Below, in pieces: positions 20,545 through 31,183 of a stretch of DNA of 64,000 nt. Within the stretch, counting starts at the first letter, position 1. The number at the start of each line of letters is the position of its first letter. This stretch comes from Pseudoalteromonas sp. SMS1. Lineage in GTDB: Bacteria > Pseudomonadota > Gammaproteobacteria > Enterobacterales > Alteromonadaceae. The position numbers and the translations under genes are program-made. The notes beneath the pieces are model-generated. The model saw only the letters and a program-made list of their open reading frames with translations, made no database searches and had not been told where the DNA came from. Location: NCBI RefSeq assembly GCF_021530565.1, contig NZ_JAKGBI010000002.1:370324-434323 (forward strand), written 5' to 3'.

Positions 20545-21290
20545 AAGTGCAAGCGCTCAACAAGTCATTCAAGACCCGTGCAGGACTATTTAAACGTCAC
20601 CAGATTCAAGTATTGAAAAGCGTTTCTTTTGCGGTTACGCCAGGTCAAACACTGGCCGTGATTGGTGAAACAGGATCAGGCAAAAGTACACTAGCGAAAG
20701 TACTCGCTGGTGCGGAAGACGTTGACTCAGGGCAAATACTATTAAATGGCAATATGATTGTAGATAACGGAATTAAAAACCGAGAATGCCGTCATATCAG
20801 GCTGATATTTCAAGACCCCACCCGTTCTTTAAACCCTGGTCTAACCATCGGAGAAATGTTAGATGACTGCCTACGATTTAACACCAAACTCACAGACCAA
20901 CAAAGAGAGAGTAAAATTGAACTGACCCTGTCTCGTGTTGGTCTTTTATCTGAACATTACGATTACTACCCTCATATGTTCAGTGGCGGTCAATTGCAAC
21001 GCGTTGCCCTTGCAAGAGCACTCATTCTCGACCCAAAAGTCGTGGTACTAGATGAAGCGCTTTCTTCGCTCGACCCTTCTGTTCGTGCTCAAATTGTTAA
21101 TTTGCTTTTAAAGCTGCAAAAAGAAACTTCGCTGAGTTATATCCTCATTACGCACCACCTCAGTCTCGTAAAACACATGAGTGATAAACTTTTGGTATTG
21201 GATAAAGGAGAGGTTGTAGAATATGGCGTCAGCGCGACAATATTTAGTAACCCTAAATCGAAAGTTACTCAAAAACTCTTGGCTGTGTAA
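20529..21290 (+). CDS. sapF: SapF ABC transporter ATPase
   Basis: The second ATPase of the Sap transporter. Walker A GETGSGKST, Q-loop LIFQDPTRSLNPG, signature MFSGGQLQRVALARAL and Walker B VVVLDEALSSLD are all intact, so this subunit has a canonical site while SapD does not. Its 253 residues lack the C-terminal Cys cluster of SapD. It is the last gene of sapABCDF and is followed by a strong terminator. Confidence 0.94.
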   Translation: MQPVLKVQALNKSFKTRAGLFKRHQIQVLKSVSFAVTPGQTLAVIGETGSGKSTLAKVLAGAEDVDSGQILLNGNMIVDNGIKNRECRHIRLIFQDPTRSLNPGLTIGEMLDDCLRFNTKLTDQQRESKIELTLSRVGLLSEHYDYYPHMFSGGQLQRVALARALILDPKVVVLDEALSSLDPSVRAQIVNLLLKLQKETSLSYILITHHLSLVKHMSDKLLVLDKGEVVEYGVSATIFSNPKSKVTQKLLAV

Positions 21291-21320
21291 GCCAATCGTT
21301 GAGACACACATTTACGTATT

Positions 21321-21346
21321 AAAAAAGGCGCCTAAGCGCCTTTTTT
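21321..21346. terminator. Bidirectional terminator between sapF and ppiD
   Basis: An AAAAAAGGCGC/GCGCCTTTTTT stem with a 4-nt loop gives U-tracts on both strands, serving the convergent sap operon and ppiD. It overlaps the ppiD stop codon. Confidence 0.92.
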
Positions 21347-23258
21347 AATTTTCTTCCGTCACTTCGAAGGAACTTGGTTTATTCACTTCAGCTGTACTTT
21401 CCAGTGCACTTAGCAATGCGAGGTAGTTTTTGTTTACCTGTGTTCTGGTAATACTTTGTTTTTGCTGAGGTTGAATCTCACCTGATACCTCTGCCAGCTT
21501 TACTGATTTAACAACAAGCAGTGCAGAGTCGCCATTGCCTAGCTCAACCATTGCTTTTGATGCATTCTCGACCGTAGGGTGAGGCAGCTTAAATGCTTGG
21601 CTAACAAGTGCCGGCTGAACAGCATAGCTTTGGCGCGCCAATGCTTCTTCAGTTTGTACTTCTAGAGATTGCTCAGCTGCAATATCTGCAAGAGAGGTGC
21701 CTTGATCCAATTTCGCAAATAAGTCTGCCGCTTTTTCTTTAGTAAGCTCAGCCGCACGCTCATTCTCTAAACGAGACTTAATTTGTGCAGTAACCTCTTC
21801 AAGCGGTTTCACTGTTGCAGCTTTGTAATCCGCAACACGCACAACGACCATATGCTCAGGTGCAACTTCGATCACCTCTGAGTTAACACCGTCTTCTAAT
21901 AGTTCAGGCGTAAAAACAATATTCGTCACAGCAGGCTGATTAAGTGGTGCAGGTAACATGTTGCGCGCGACAAGTGCCGTCTTTTTCACTTCTAGATTTG
22001 CAGCCACTGCAGCATCTTCCAGTGAATCGGAAATTTCAAACGCAAGTTCACGAATTTCTTCTTGCTTACCATAAAATGCGTCAATCTTGCCATTTTGCTC
22101 TAATTCAGCACGTAACTCGTCTGCAAGCTCTTCATATGATTTACTCTGCTGAGCTTGTAAGTCAGTCAGCTGAATGATGTGGAAACCGAATTCCGACTCT
22201 ACCACAGGTGAAAAATCACCGACACTTTCTAGTGCAAATGCAGCCGTTTCAAATTCTGGATCCATCATATCGCGCTCAATCCAGTCTAAATCACCGCCAA
22301 GTTCTCCACTTGCGATGTCATCTGATTGCGTTTGCGCTAACTCAGCAAAATCCGCTCCACCTTGTAATTGCGCATACAAATCTTGCGCTTTCGTTTTTGC
22401 AGAATCAGGATCATCACCACTTTCAACAAGGATATGAGAAACTCTGCGTCTCTCTTCTTCTAAATACTGTGCTTTGTTCTCTTCATAGTAAGCTTTAACA
22501 TCATCTTCAGAAATCGCTTCATCTAACACAATATCAGACGCTTTAAGCTCCAAATAGCTTAATGCAACTTGCTCTGGAGACTGGAATTGTCCTTGGTTTA
22601 GGTCATAGTAGTCTTTAACTTCTTCATCACTAACCGAGACTTGCTCTTTTACTGAATCTTTGCTCAGTACGAGGTAATCTACATCGCGCGTTTGCTGTTG
22701 TAGAGAAAGCGTATGTTTCACTTCGTTATCAAGCACAAAGTCAGAACCAGCTAATGCCGAGACTAATTGGTTTCGTGTCATTTCTTCACGAAGGTACTCG
22801 CGAAACTCATCTGGTTGGAAGTTCATCTGGCGAATAAGTTGTAAGTAGCGGTCATTGCTGAATTCACCACCTATTTGAAAGTATGGCATTTCAAAAATGG
22901 CTTGTTTAATTTGCGCATCACTAACACGTAAGCCAAGCTCTAGTGCTAATTGGTTCTGAAGCTCTTGTTGTACTAGTCGATCTACAACACCTTGACGAAT
23001 TTGCGCCATGTAGGTTGGGTCAGAGGCAATTTGCTCAAAGTACTCACCAAATTGCTGTTCTAGTCGTCCACGTTCGTTTTCAAACGCCCTAGAAAACTCT
23101 ATTTGGGTAATTTTAACACCGTTGACCTCTGCAACTGGCTGCTCTGTGGTTTGACCTAGGTAACCACCGATCCCTGCCAGCGCAAAAGACAAGATAACTG
23201 CACCAAGAACGATCTTGGCAGCAAGGCCCTGCGAGCCCTCTCTAATCTTTTCAAGCAT
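21345..23258 (-). CDS. ppiD: Periplasmic folding chaperone PpiD
   Basis: PpiD is an inner-membrane-anchored periplasmic chaperone of the SurA/parvulin class that acts near the Sec translocon. A cytoplasmic start MLEKIREGSQGLAAKI is followed by one membrane helix (about 16-35), a SurA-like N-terminal region, and a parvulin domain (about 265-365, RRVSHILVESGDD and FGFHIIQLTD). A second, decayed parvulin-like region may follow. The length of 637 is normal. It follows hupB, as in E. coli. Confidence 0.95.
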   Translation of the reverse strand: MLEKIREGSQGLAAKIVLGAVILSFALAGIGGYLGQTTEQPVAEVNGVKITQIEFSRAFENERGRLEQQFGEYFEQIASDPTYMAQIRQGVVDRLVQQELQNQLALELGLRVSDAQIKQAIFEMPYFQIGGEFSNDRYLQLIRQMNFQPDEFREYLREEMTRNQLVSALAGSDFVLDNEVKHTLSLQQQTRDVDYLVLSKDSVKEQVSVSDEEVKDYYDLNQGQFQSPEQVALSYLELKASDIVLDEAISEDDVKAYYEENKAQYLEEERRRVSHILVESGDDPDSAKTKAQDLYAQLQGGADFAELAQTQSDDIASGELGGDLDWIERDMMDPEFETAAFALESVGDFSPVVESEFGFHIIQLTDLQAQQSKSYEELADELRAELEQNGKIDAFYGKQEEIRELAFEISDSLEDAAVAANLEVKKTALVARNMLPAPLNQPAVTNIVFTPELLEDGVNSEVIEVAPEHMVVVRVADYKAATVKPLEEVTAQIKSRLENERAAELTKEKAADLFAKLDQGTSLADIAAEQSLEVQTEEALARQSYAVQPALVSQAFKLPHPTVENASKAMVELGNGDSALLVVKSVKLAEVSGEIQPQQKQSITRTQVNKNYLALLSALESTAEVNKPSSFEVTEEN

Positions 23259-23318
23259 TTGTTCTATCTCTTATCTAAGTCAAAGCACCTGGGTACTTTG
23301 CATCAGTTAGCTCATGTA

Positions 23319-23349
23319 AAAAAAGCGTATCTTACCAGATACGCTTTTT
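23319..23349. terminator. Terminator of hupB
   Basis: A 13-bp stem (AAAAAGCGTATCT/AGATACGCTTTTT) with a TACC loop lies between hupB and ppiD. It has a U-tract on both strands; on minus it ends hupB transcripts. Confidence 0.88.
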
Positions 23350-23419
23350 ATCTTGAAGCTTATCGCGTTCAATTACATCTGTTTAACAACAGCGTAATTG
23401 CAATTTGTATAAGCTAATC

Positions 23420-23692
23420 TTAGTTAACCGCGTCTTTTAGAGCTTTACCAGCTTTAAAAGCAGGGATGTTAGCCGCAGCAATGTCAATTGCTGCACCCGT
23501 TTGAGGGTTGCGGCCTGTGCGTGCAGCGCGTTCACGAACAGAAAAAGTACCAAAGCCTACTAGCGCTACTGAATCGCCGTCTTTAAGCGCAGTGGTAACT
23601 GACTCAATGAATGAATCCAGAGCACGACCAGCAGCGGCCTTAGAAATATCAGCATCAGCTGCGATTTGATCGATTAATTGAGATTTATTCAC
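23420..23692 (-). CDS. hupB: DNA-binding protein HU-beta
   Basis: A histone-like nucleoid protein that bends DNA as a dimer. The 90 residues give a full-length HU, with the signature [22 protein letters not shown] containing the beta-arm that inserts into the minor groove. The start is GTG at 23692, supported by AGAGGA upstream; no in-frame ATG fits. It is followed by a terminator before ppiD. The order lon-hupB-ppiD is conserved in gammaproteobacteria. Confidence 0.97.
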   Translation of the reverse strand: MNKSQLIDQIAADADISKAAAGRALDSFIESVTTALKDGDSVALVGFGTFSVRERAARTGRNPQTGAAIDIAAANIPAFKAGKALKDAVN

Positions 23693-23902
23693 AATATCAT
23701 CCTCTTACATTGTTATTATCAAGAGCGATGGTGTTTTAAAACTAACATCACTTTTGTTGTTAACTTCGAGAAATCTTTCGATTCTCTATTTGCTTAAATG
23801 TATTACAGCCTAGATACTACGGGGCTTCCCGAGAACTAGGCTTAAATCCAGTGCTTAACTTAGCACACCACTGGGATTTGAAAACCCTTTTTATCGACTT
23901 TT

Positions 23903-26272
23903 TTAAGCTTTCGCAGCAGTTTTTTGCGTTTCAATGGAAAAACTGTCCACTGGCTGAGCAAGCGCAATCGATAAAACGTCTTCAATCCAAGTCACCGGGT
24001 GAATTTCTAGCCCTTCAAGCACATTGTCAGGGATCTCTTTCAGATCTCGTTCGTTCTTCTTCGGGATCACCACCGTCTTTATGCCACCACGATGAGCTGC
24101 TAATAGCTTCTCTTTCAAACCACCAATCGGCAACACTTCACCACGCAACGTAATTTCCCCCGTCATGGCGACGTCGCTGCGTACAGGATTACCGGTCAGG
24201 CTTGAAACAAGGCCCGTAACCATCGCGATACCTGCACTTGGGCCATCTTTAGGTGTTGCACCTTCTGGCACATGCACGTGAATGTCGCGCTTTTCGTAAA
24301 AATCGTCGTTGATGCGAAGCTTGTCGGCACGGTTTCTCACGACTGTCATCGCCGCTTGAATAGACTCTTGCATTACGTCCCCCAAAGAGCCCGTGTAAGA
24401 CAATTTGCCTTTACCTGGTACCGCCGCACTCTCAATCGTGAGTAAGTCGCCACCGACCTCTGTCCAGGCTAGACCTGTCACTTGCCCAACACGATCACCG
24501 TCTTCAGCTTTACCGTAGTCAAAGCGTTGAACACCTAAGAAGCTCTCTAAGTTATCACCATTGATAACGACTTTCTTTTGTTCTTTATCGAGCAAGATCG
24601 CTTTCACCGCCTTGCGGCATAGCTTCGACATTTCACGTTCTAAGTTACGTACACCAGCTTCACGGGTGTAGTAGCGAATCGTATTGATGATCGCACTGTC
24701 TTCAATATCGATTTCACCCGCTTTCAATCCATTGCGTTTAATCTGCTTCGGAATTAAATGCTGCTTTGAAATGTTAAGTTTTTCATCTTCGGTATAACCT
24801 GAAAGACGAATGACTTCCATACGATCTAACAATGGGCCAGGGATGTTGAAACTGTTCGACGTTGCCACAAACATAACATCAGATAGATCATACTCGACTT
24901 CAAGATAGTGATCTGCAAAACTGCTGTTTTGTTCAGGGTCTAATACTTCAAGCAATGCTGATGCCGGATCACCGCGCATGTCCGAAGACATTTTGTCGAT
25001 TTCATCAAGCAAAAATAGTGGGTTTTTAACCCCAACTTTACTCATGCTTTGAATTAGTTTGCCTGGCATCGAACCAATGTAAGTACGGCGATGTCCGCGG
25101 ATCTCCGCTTCATCTCTCACCCCACCTAACGCCATACGCACATATTTACGACCCGTAGAACGAGCAATAGACTGACCTAAACTGGTTTTACCTACACCAG
25201 GAGGACCAACGAGACACAAGATGGGTCCCTTAAGTTTGTTGGTACGCTGCTGCACTGCTAGGTACTCAATGATGCGTTCTTTTACTTTGTCTAAACCATA
25301 GTGGTCCGCATCTAAGATTTTTTGTGCATTGGCTAAATCTTTTTTAACCTTGGAACGCTTCTTCCAGGGAACATTGATCAGAGTATCAATATACGAACGA
25401 ACGACTGTTGCCTCTGCAGACATAGGCGACATCATTTTAAGCTTGTTAAGTTCTGATGTCGCTTTTTCTTCAGCCTCTTTTGGCATTTGAGCTTCACCAA
25501 TGCGCTTCTTAAGCGTCTCGAATTCATCAGGTACGTCATCTAACTCACCTAATTCTTTTTGAATCGCTTTCATTTGCTCGTTGAGATAATACTCACGCTG
25601 TGATTTTTCCATTTGCTTTTTCACGCGAGAGCGAATCTTCTTCTCAACTTGAAGCAAGTCTATTTCGCCTTCCATCAGTGCCATTAAATACTCAAGGCGC
25701 TCTGTTACGTTATATAACTCAAGCACTTTTTGTTTTTCTGGCACCTTAATCGGCATATGTGCAGCCATGGTATCTGCTAAACGCGCTGTCTCATCAATAC
25801 CCGATACAGAGGTCAGTACTTCAGGTGGAATTTTTTTATTGAGTTTTACATACCCTTCAAACTGACTTACCGCACTGCGAATGAAAATATCTTGCTCTTG
25901 TTCAGGGATATTTTCCGAAGCAATAAACTGCGCTTGCGCTAGAAAATAATCATCCGTAACCAAGAACTCATCGATTTTTGCTCTTTGCGTACCTTCAACA
26001 AGTACCTTTACCGTGCCATCTGGTAATTTTAGCAACTGCAGTACTGTTGCCACTGTACCAACATCATAGATATCGTCAGTACTAGGATCATCAATTGAGG
26101 CTTCTTTTTGAGCCACTAAAAATATTTGCTTGTCATTTTCCATTGCAGCTTCAAGACATCTAATAGATTTCTCTCTGCCAACGAACAGCGGGATCACCAT
26201 ATGAGGGTAAACAACCACATCACGCAGTGCCAACACTGGAATTTCAACTCGATCCGTTCTCTCAAGCGTCAT
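23903..26272 (-). CDS. lon: ATP-dependent protease Lon
   Basis: Lon is the cytoplasmic AAA+ serine protease that degrades misfolded and regulatory proteins. An N-terminal substrate-binding LON domain ([21 protein letters not shown]) is followed by the AAA+ core with [11 protein letters not shown] and FLLDEIDKM. The C-terminal protease domain has the catalytic serine in [11 protein letters not shown]. The start is placed at ATG 26272 (789 residues, [12 protein letters not shown]) because AAGAG precedes it and it aligns with the E. coli start. An ATG seven codons upstream has no Shine-Dalgarno. A sigma-32 type promoter lies upstream. Confidence 0.97.
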   Translation of the reverse strand: MTLERTDRVEIPVLALRDVVVYPHMVIPLFVGREKSIRCLEAAMENDKQIFLVAQKEASIDDPSTDDIYDVGTVATVLQLLKLPDGTVKVLVEGTQRAKIDEFLVTDDYFLAQAQFIASENIPEQEQDIFIRSAVSQFEGYVKLNKKIPPEVLTSVSGIDETARLADTMAAHMPIKVPEKQKVLELYNVTERLEYLMALMEGEIDLLQVEKKIRSRVKKQMEKSQREYYLNEQMKAIQKELGELDDVPDEFETLKKRIGEAQMPKEAEEKATSELNKLKMMSPMSAEATVVRSYIDTLINVPWKKRSKVKKDLANAQKILDADHYGLDKVKERIIEYLAVQQRTNKLKGPILCLVGPPGVGKTSLGQSIARSTGRKYVRMALGGVRDEAEIRGHRRTYIGSMPGKLIQSMSKVGVKNPLFLLDEIDKMSSDMRGDPASALLEVLDPEQNSSFADHYLEVEYDLSDVMFVATSNSFNIPGPLLDRMEVIRLSGYTEDEKLNISKQHLIPKQIKRNGLKAGEIDIEDSAIINTIRYYTREAGVRNLEREMSKLCRKAVKAILLDKEQKKVVINGDNLESFLGVQRFDYGKAEDGDRVGQVTGLAWTEVGGDLLTIESAAVPGKGKLSYTGSLGDVMQESIQAAMTVVRNRADKLRINDDFYEKRDIHVHVPEGATPKDGPSAGIAMVTGLVSSLTGNPVRSDVAMTGEITLRGEVLPIGGLKEKLLAAHRGGIKTVVIPKKNERDLKEIPDNVLEGLEIHPVTWIEDVLSIALAQPVDSFSIETQKTAAKA

Positions 26273-26316
26273 TATGTTCTCTTCGCACTTCATTTATTTT
26301 TTAAGATTACAGAGGT

Positions 26317-26345
26317 ATATGGGGATGCCCTCTATAAAGTTCAAC
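26317..26345 (-). promoter_or_regulatory. Heat-shock (sigma-32) promoter of lon
   Basis: The minus strand shows GTTGAA, 15 bases, then CCCCATAT, against the sigma-32 consensus CTTGAA-N13-15-CCCCATNT. It lies about 45 bp upstream of the lon ATG. lon is a known heat-shock gene, so motif and context agree. Confidence 0.75.
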
Positions 26346-26353
26346 TCTTCGAC

Positions 26354-26380
26354 AAAAAAAGGAGCACGAGGCTCCTTTTC
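26354..26380 (-). terminator. Terminator of clpX
   Basis: An AAAAGGAGC/GCTCCTTTT stem with a 5-nt loop lies just below clpX, with a run of seven T on the minus strand. It separates clpX from the lon promoter. Confidence 0.88.
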
Positions 26381-26396
26381 TAATTGTGCTGACTGA

Positions 26397-27680
26397 CTAT
26401 TCAGATGCCGCTTTGTCTTGACCACTGTTTTCATAAATTAAGATAGGGTCTGACTCCCCCTTAATGACAGTGTCGTCAATGACCACTTTACTAACATCTT
26501 CAATTGAAGGCAGTTCATACATAGTTTCTAGAAGTACCGCTTCTACAATTGAACGCAGCCCTCGAGCACCAGTCTTGCGCTCCATTGCTTTGTGTGCAAT
26601 TGCTTTTAAAGCATCTTCACGGAACTCTAATTCAACACCTTCCATCTTAAACAGTGCACCATATTGCTTAGTAAGCGCATTTTTGGGCTCATTTAAGATT
26701 TGAATAAGCGCATCTTCATCTAACTCGGTCAGTGTCGCTACCACAGGCAAGCGGCCGATAAACTCTGGAATTAGACCATACTTAACGAGATCTTCAGGCT
26801 CAACATCTTTAAATGTTTCACTCAAAGAACGTTCGCTATCAGAGCTTTTTACCTCTGCGCCAAAACCAATGCCTGTATTAGTATGACTGCGTTGCTCGAT
26901 AACTTTGTCTAGACCCGCAAAGGCTCCACCACAAATAAACAGTATTTTAGATGTATCTACTTGTAAAAACTCTTGCTGTGGATGCTTGCGGCCACCTTGT
27001 GGTGGAACTGATGCAACCGTGCCTTCGATCAGCTTGAGAAGCGCCTGTTGCACACCCTCACCAGACACGTCTCTGGTGATCGATGGGTTATCAGATTTGC
27101 GAGAAATTTTGTCAATCTCATCAATGTAGACAATACCACGCTGTGCTTTTTCTACATCATAATCACACTTTTGCAATAGCTTTTGAATGATATTTTCTAC
27201 GTCTTCGCCCACATAACCAGCCTCGGTTAATGTGGTTGCATCAGCCATTGTGAATGGCACATCTAATAGCCTAGCTAACGTCTCTGCTAGCAGCGTTTTA
27301 CCACTACCTGTAGGGCCAATCAATAAGATATTACTTTTACCAAGCTCTACCTCAGTTTTGATGCCTTGGTTTCTAAGACGTTTGTAGTGATTGTAAACCG
27401 CTACTGACAACACCTTTTTGGCATGCTCTTGGCCGATAACATAATCATCTAAATGGTTGCGGATTTCTTTAGGCACCGGCAGTTTATCAGACGAATCATG
27501 CTGCGGCGCAATATCCTTGATTTCTTCCCTAATGATGTCGTTACACAGTTCGACGCATTCATCACAAATGTAGACTGATGGACCAGCAATTAACTTGCGT
27601 ACTTCGTGCTGACTCTTACCACAAAATGAGCAGTACAAGAGTTTGCTATTCTTGTCGCCGTCTGTAGGAGTGTCTGACAT
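26397..27680 (-). CDS. clpX: ClpXP protease ATPase subunit ClpX
   Basis: ClpX is the AAA+ unfoldase that feeds substrates into ClpP. An N-terminal C4 zinc-binding domain (C17, C20, C39, C42) recognises adaptors. Walker A GPTGSGKT is at 122-129, the pore loop GYVGEDVE follows, Walker B is [11 protein letters not shown], and a [11 protein letters not shown]-loop is present. Length 427. It lies downstream of clpP with its own upstream gap containing a terminator-like hairpin. Confidence 0.97.
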   Translation of the reverse strand: MSDTPTDGDKNSKLLYCSFCGKSQHEVRKLIAGPSVYICDECVELCNDIIREEIKDIAPQHDSSDKLPVPKEIRNHLDDYVIGQEHAKKVLSVAVYNHYKRLRNQGIKTEVELGKSNILLIGPTGSGKTLLAETLARLLDVPFTMADATTLTEAGYVGEDVENIIQKLLQKCDYDVEKAQRGIVYIDEIDKISRKSDNPSITRDVSGEGVQQALLKLIEGTVASVPPQGGRKHPQQEFLQVDTSKILFICGGAFAGLDKVIEQRSHTNTGIGFGAEVKSSDSERSLSETFKDVEPEDLVKYGLIPEFIGRLPVVATLTELDEDALIQILNEPKNALTKQYGALFKMEGVELEFREDALKAIAHKAMERKTGARGLRSIVEAVLLETMYELPSIEDVSKVVIDDTVIKGESDPILIYENSGQDKAASE

Positions 27681-27830
27681 TCAACTACCTCTTAAATTTG
27701 GTGAGTTACCATCACAGTGGTAACACAATACATGCTTTAACTATACCAAATAAAATTTCAGTTGGCATAACTAAGCTGGCTCAAAATGAAAACTACGCGT
27801 ATAAAAGTCATCATTTTGGCAATAAACTTT

Positions 27831-27870
27831 AAAAAACTTGGACCTCACTAAGATATAGATCCAAGTTTTA
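27831..27870 (-). terminator. Hairpin terminator or attenuator between clpP and clpX
   Basis: A stem of about 10 bp (AAAACTTGGA/TCCAAGTTTT) ends in a run of T on the minus strand. It could end or attenuate clpP transcripts before clpX. Confidence 0.65.
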
Positions 27871-27915
27871 TTATTTCAAGGTGTATGTTGTCACCTAAAA
27901 TAATCATTGTAATTA

Positions 27916-28524
27916 TTAACGACTAGTATGTACCGCATCCACCAAACCGTAATCAACCGCTTCTTGCGCATTCATGAAGTTGTCTCGGTCAGTATCATTG
28001 GCAATTACATCATACGGTTGACCGGTATGGTCAGCCATCAACCTGTTTAATTTTTCTTTAATTGTTAGAATTTCTTTTGCGTGGATCTCAAAATCAGAAG
28101 CTTGGCCTTGGAAACCACCTAGAGGCTGATGGATCATAACGCGAGAATTTGGTAAACAGTAGCGTTTGCCTTTTGCACCACCAGATAGCAAAAATGCCCC
28201 CATACTTGCAGCTTGTCCAACACACACGGTGCTCACATCTGGTTTGATGAAGTTCATTGTGTCGTAAATAGACATACCCGCCGTGACAGAGCCACCAGGG
28301 GAGTTGATGTATAAATAAATATCTTTGTCTGGGCTCTCTGATTCAAGAAACAGCATCTGTGCCACAATCAGGTTGGCCATATGGTCTTCAACTTGACCTG
28401 TTAAAAAGATAATTCTCTCTTTTAGCAAACGAGAGTAAATATCATAAGAGCGCTCACCTTTAGCTGTCTGCTCAACAACCATAGGTACTAAAGCGTTAAG
28501 AGGATCTATCATACCGTCATTCAT
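27916..28524 (-). CDS. clpP: ATP-dependent Clp protease proteolytic subunit ClpP
   Basis: ClpP forms the double heptameric serine-protease chamber served by ClpX or ClpA. The catalytic triad is seen as S107 (GQAASMGAF), H132 (MIHQPLGG) and D181 (DTDRDNFM), with the same spacing as in E. coli. 202 residues including a short propeptide; an ATG at codon 5 is an alternative start. It lies between tig and clpX in the conserved order. Confidence 0.97.
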   Translation of the reverse strand: MNDGMIDPLNALVPMVVEQTAKGERSYDIYSRLLKERIIFLTGQVEDHMANLIVAQMLFLESESPDKDIYLYINSPGGSVTAGMSIYDTMNFIKPDVSTVCVGQAASMGAFLLSGGAKGKRYCLPNSRVMIHQPLGGFQGQASDFEIHAKEILTIKEKLNRLMADHTGQPYDVIANDTDRDNFMNAQEAVDYGLVDAVHTSR

Positions 28525-28540
28525 ATTATTGGTTCCTTTA

Positions 28541-28571
28541 TATGCGAGGCAGGTTTGCTGCGCAGTTCAAG
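28541..28571 (-). promoter_or_regulatory. Possible heat-shock promoter of clpP
   Basis: CTTGAA is followed after 16 bases by CCTCGCATA on the minus strand, a partial match to the sigma-32 consensus. It lies a short distance upstream of clpP. The -10 match is poor. Confidence 0.35.
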
Positions 28572-28614
28572 CGCTATCTATTGAACTCGCCTTAGTTTTA
28601 TTTCGTCATAATAA

Positions 28615-28658
28615 CGAAAAAGGCTCGCAGCACTGCAATTAACAGAGCATTACGAGCC
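28615..28658 (-). terminator. Terminator of tig
   Basis: GGCTCG and CGAGCC close a long imperfect hairpin downstream of tig. On the minus strand it is followed by TTTTTCG. Confidence 0.7.
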
Positions 28659-28715
28659 ATTTAAGCGTTAGCTTAACAGTAAGTCAATGCTTTCCTCAAA
28701 GACGAGGTAAGAAAC

Positions 28716-30023
28716 TTACTCTGCAGCTTGTTGAGGGTTCATGATGTCGTCAAAAGACTTTTCAACATCAGTCACCGTAGCGCTTGAAAGTACAGCTTCA
28801 ACTGCTTGCTCTTCCATTGCTACATTACGCATCTGCTGCATTAGTTGATCATTTTCTTTGTAGTAGTTAACTACTTCAGAAGGATCTTCGTATGCTGACG
28901 CTACTGTCTCGATTAGTGATTCAACTTTTGCGTCATCAACTTTGATGTCGTTTGCTTTGATCACTTCACCAAGAAGAAGACCTGTTTTAACGCGAGTTAC
29001 AGCTTGCTCATGGAATAGCTCAGCTGGAAGCTCTGGCATGTTTTTAGCGTCGCCACCGAAACGTTGCGCAGCTTGTTGACGAAGTGCATCGATTTCTTGG
29101 TCGATAAGAGCCTTAGGCACTTCAACTTCGTTCGTTTCAAGAAGACCTTGGATTGCTTGCTCTTTAACCTTTGCTTTAACAGCTTGGTCAAGCTCACGGG
29201 TCATGTTCTTCTTAACTTCTTCTTTAAGACCGTCTACACCGCCTTCAGCTACACCGAATTTAGTTGCAAATTCGTCGTTAAGCTCAGGAAGTTCTTGAAC
29301 TTCAACTTTCTTCACAGTAATTGTGAATTGTGCAGGCTTACCTTTAAGGTTCTCTGCGTGGTACTCTTCAGGGAAAGTTACGTCAACCACAACTTCTTCA
29401 CCCGCTTTTTTACCAACGATACCATCTTCAAAACCAGGGATCATACGACCTTGGCCAAGTTCAAGAGGGAAGTCTTCAGCTTTGCCGCCTTCAAACTCTT
29501 CACCTTCAACAGTACCTAGGAAGTCGATTGTAACGCGATCTTGCTCACCAGCAGCCGCTTCAACTTCAGTCCAAGTAGCGTGTTGCTTACGAAGTGTTTC
29601 TAGCATGTTAGCTAAGTCGTCAGCTGTCACTTCTACAACTGGCTTCTCAACAGCAACTTTATCTAGGTCTTTGATTTCAACTTCTGGGTAAACTTCAAAA
29701 GTTGCTTCAAACTCAAGATCTTTACCTGCCTCTAAAGACTTAGGAGCAAAGCTAGGCGCACCAGCTGGGTTGATCTTCTCAGAAACGATTGCTTCAATGT
29801 AGTTACGTTGCATTAGGTCGCCAGCCACTTCTTGACGAACAGCTGCACCGTAGCGCTTGTTGATTACAGAAACAGGTACTTTACCAGGACGGAAACCGTC
29901 AATACGCTGGGTTTTAGACAGTTGTTGTAAGCGTTTTTTAACTTCAGTCTCAACGTTCTCTGCAGGAACGGTGATAGTCAGACGGCGCTCAAGGCCTTGA
30001 GTCGTCTCAACAGAAACTTGCAT
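28716..30023 (-). CDS. tig: Trigger factor, ribosome-associated chaperone
   Basis: Trigger factor binds the ribosome exit tunnel and holds nascent chains. An N-terminal ribosome-binding domain includes GFRPGKVP (the GFRxGKxP ribosome contact). A FKBP-type peptidyl-prolyl isomerase domain (about 150-245) and a helical C-terminal domain follow. The start is placed at ATG 30023 (435 residues, [14 protein letters not shown]), which has GAGG upstream and aligns with known trigger factors. An upstream in-frame start would add four residues without support. Confidence 0.97.
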   Translation of the reverse strand: MQVSVETTQGLERRLTITVPAENVETEVKKRLQQLSKTQRIDGFRPGKVPVSVINKRYGAAVRQEVAGDLMQRNYIEAIVSEKINPAGAPSFAPKSLEAGKDLEFEATFEVYPEVEIKDLDKVAVEKPVVEVTADDLANMLETLRKQHATWTEVEAAAGEQDRVTIDFLGTVEGEEFEGGKAEDFPLELGQGRMIPGFEDGIVGKKAGEEVVVDVTFPEEYHAENLKGKPAQFTITVKKVEVQELPELNDEFATKFGVAEGGVDGLKEEVKKNMTRELDQAVKAKVKEQAIQGLLETNEVEVPKALIDQEIDALRQQAAQRFGGDAKNMPELPAELFHEQAVTRVKTGLLLGEVIKANDIKVDDAKVESLIETVASAYEDPSEVVNYYKENDQLMQQMRNVAMEEQAVEAVLSSATVTDVEKSFDDIMNPQQAAE

Positions 30024-30296
30024 GATATACCTCAATTTTCATTTTTGGCGACAACGCGCCTTCCTTCACAAACAAGTCGACACTGAAGTGTAATTAGAAT
30101 TCAAGCGAAATGCGCTTATGACCTACCAATTACATGCCAGACTTGCTGCCTGCCCCATCAGGGCACTATGTTAAACATTAGACGCGGCATTATAACCTAT
30201 AAAACGGTAGAGTCGAGCAATCAACTGAAATAAATGACATATAAGGTAATGAGTGTAAATTTAAGGAGGTATTTTGATATTAAATAAAGAGGGAGA

Positions 30297-30373
30297 TGGT
30301 CGGCGATGCAGGATTTGAACCTGCGACCCCTTGGACCCAAACCAAGTGCGCTACCAAGCTGCGCTAATCGCCG
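30297..30373 (-). tRNA. tRNA-Pro (TGG)
   Basis: A 77-nt cloverleaf with encoded CCA. The anticodon loop reads TTTGGGA (anticodon TGG), and the T-loop reads GGTTCAAATCC. It is identical to the copies at 30396 and 30721. It is the last gene of the cluster in transcription order. Confidence 0.97.
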
Positions 30374-30395
30374 ATAATATGTATTTTTTTGAAAG

Positions 30396-30472
30396 TGGTC
30401 GGCGATGCAGGATTTGAACCTGCGACCCCTTGGACCCAAACCAAGTGCGCTACCAAGCTGCGCTAATCGCCG
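30396..30472 (-). tRNA. tRNA-Pro (TGG), second copy
   Basis: A 77-nt gene identical to its neighbour at 30297, with encoded CCA, separated from it by 22 bp. Its upstream neighbour is tRNA-His. Confidence 0.97.
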
Positions 30473-30493
30473 AAACATATTTTAGAGTGTAGA

Positions 30494-30570
30494 TGGGGCG
30501 ACTGATGGGGCTCGAACCCACGACAACCGGAATCACAATCCAGGGCTCTACCAACTGAGCTACAGCCGCC
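30494..30570 (-). tRNA. tRNA-His (GTG)
   Basis: A 77-nt cloverleaf with the anticodon loop ATTGTGATT (GTG). The extra G at position -1 pairs with the C discriminator, giving an eight-pair acceptor stem as required for tRNA-His. CCA is encoded. Confidence 0.97.
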
Positions 30571-30593
30571 ACTACATGTGGACATAATTTAAA

Positions 30594-30670
<77 letters not shown>

Positions 30671-30720
30671 AACACAAACAACACTTGTGTGCTATCCACC
30701 CACCTCATCAAGTGAAGAAG

Positions 30721-30797
30721 TGGTCGGCGATGCAGGATTTGAACCTGCGACCCCTTGGACCCAAACCAAGTGCGCTACCAAGCTGCGCTAATCGCCG
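30721..30797 (-). tRNA. tRNA-Pro (TGG), third copy, first in the cluster
   Basis: A 77-nt gene identical to the other two tRNA-Pro genes here, with encoded CCA. It is the promoter-proximal gene of the cluster. Confidence 0.97.
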
Positions 30798-31183
30798 ATT
30801 TTGTTACTGACTTAGAATGTTTTTGTTTAACACCCCTCGTTGGCAACGGGGTGCATATTAGAGATTTGAGTTGTTGAGGTCAAACATTTTTTTTAAAAAA
30901 TCTTTCAACTGCCTATTTTTACCTCAAAAGGGTTAAAATTCAGCTCAAACAATCAAAAATCATTCAACTTCCCCCTTCAAGTCGTTCATTGATTCTGCTT
31001 TATCGTGGGATCCAGCTTGGCTAATCACTTCAATTTTGCGAAAATGTACGCAGAACAGTGATAGTGCTCATTCAATCTCTATTTTTATTGAATGTGACTA
31101 TAAACTGCCATGTTTACATAGAGTGACCCCTTTTTAGCTCTATAATCGTTCAAGTAACTAACCCTTATATATAAAGGTCACCC
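30798..31183. other. Intergenic region between the tRNA cluster and folD
   Basis: The left part holds the tRNA promoter and leader. The leader can fold as a CACCCCGTTG/CAACGAGGGGTG hairpin at about 30830-30854. Next to folD there is a TATAAT-like box at 31141-31146, without a convincing -35. No coding sequence or repeat is seen in the AT-rich middle. Confidence 0.6.
30855..30883 (-). promoter_or_regulatory. Sigma-70 promoter of the tRNA cluster
   Basis: The minus strand has TTGACC, exactly 17 bases, then TAATAT, followed by a GC-rich discriminator (GCACCCC). This is the pattern of strong, stringently controlled stable-RNA promoters. It lies about 58 bp upstream of the first tRNA. Confidence 0.85.

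Noticed and set aside
23846..23882. Hairpin downstream of lon as a terminator
   Set aside because: A stem around AAATCCAGTG and CACTGGGATTT exists, but no T-run follows on the minus strand, so I did not call it.
29064..29519. Plus-strand open frame of 151 codons inside tig
   Set aside because: It is antisense to conserved trigger factor sequence, is Phe/Cys-rich, and has no ribosome-binding site.
30221..30478. Minus-strand open frame with a repeated RRLAQLGSALGLGPRG segment
   Set aside because: It is the translation of two tRNA-Pro genes and their spacers. The repeat comes from the identical tRNA copies.
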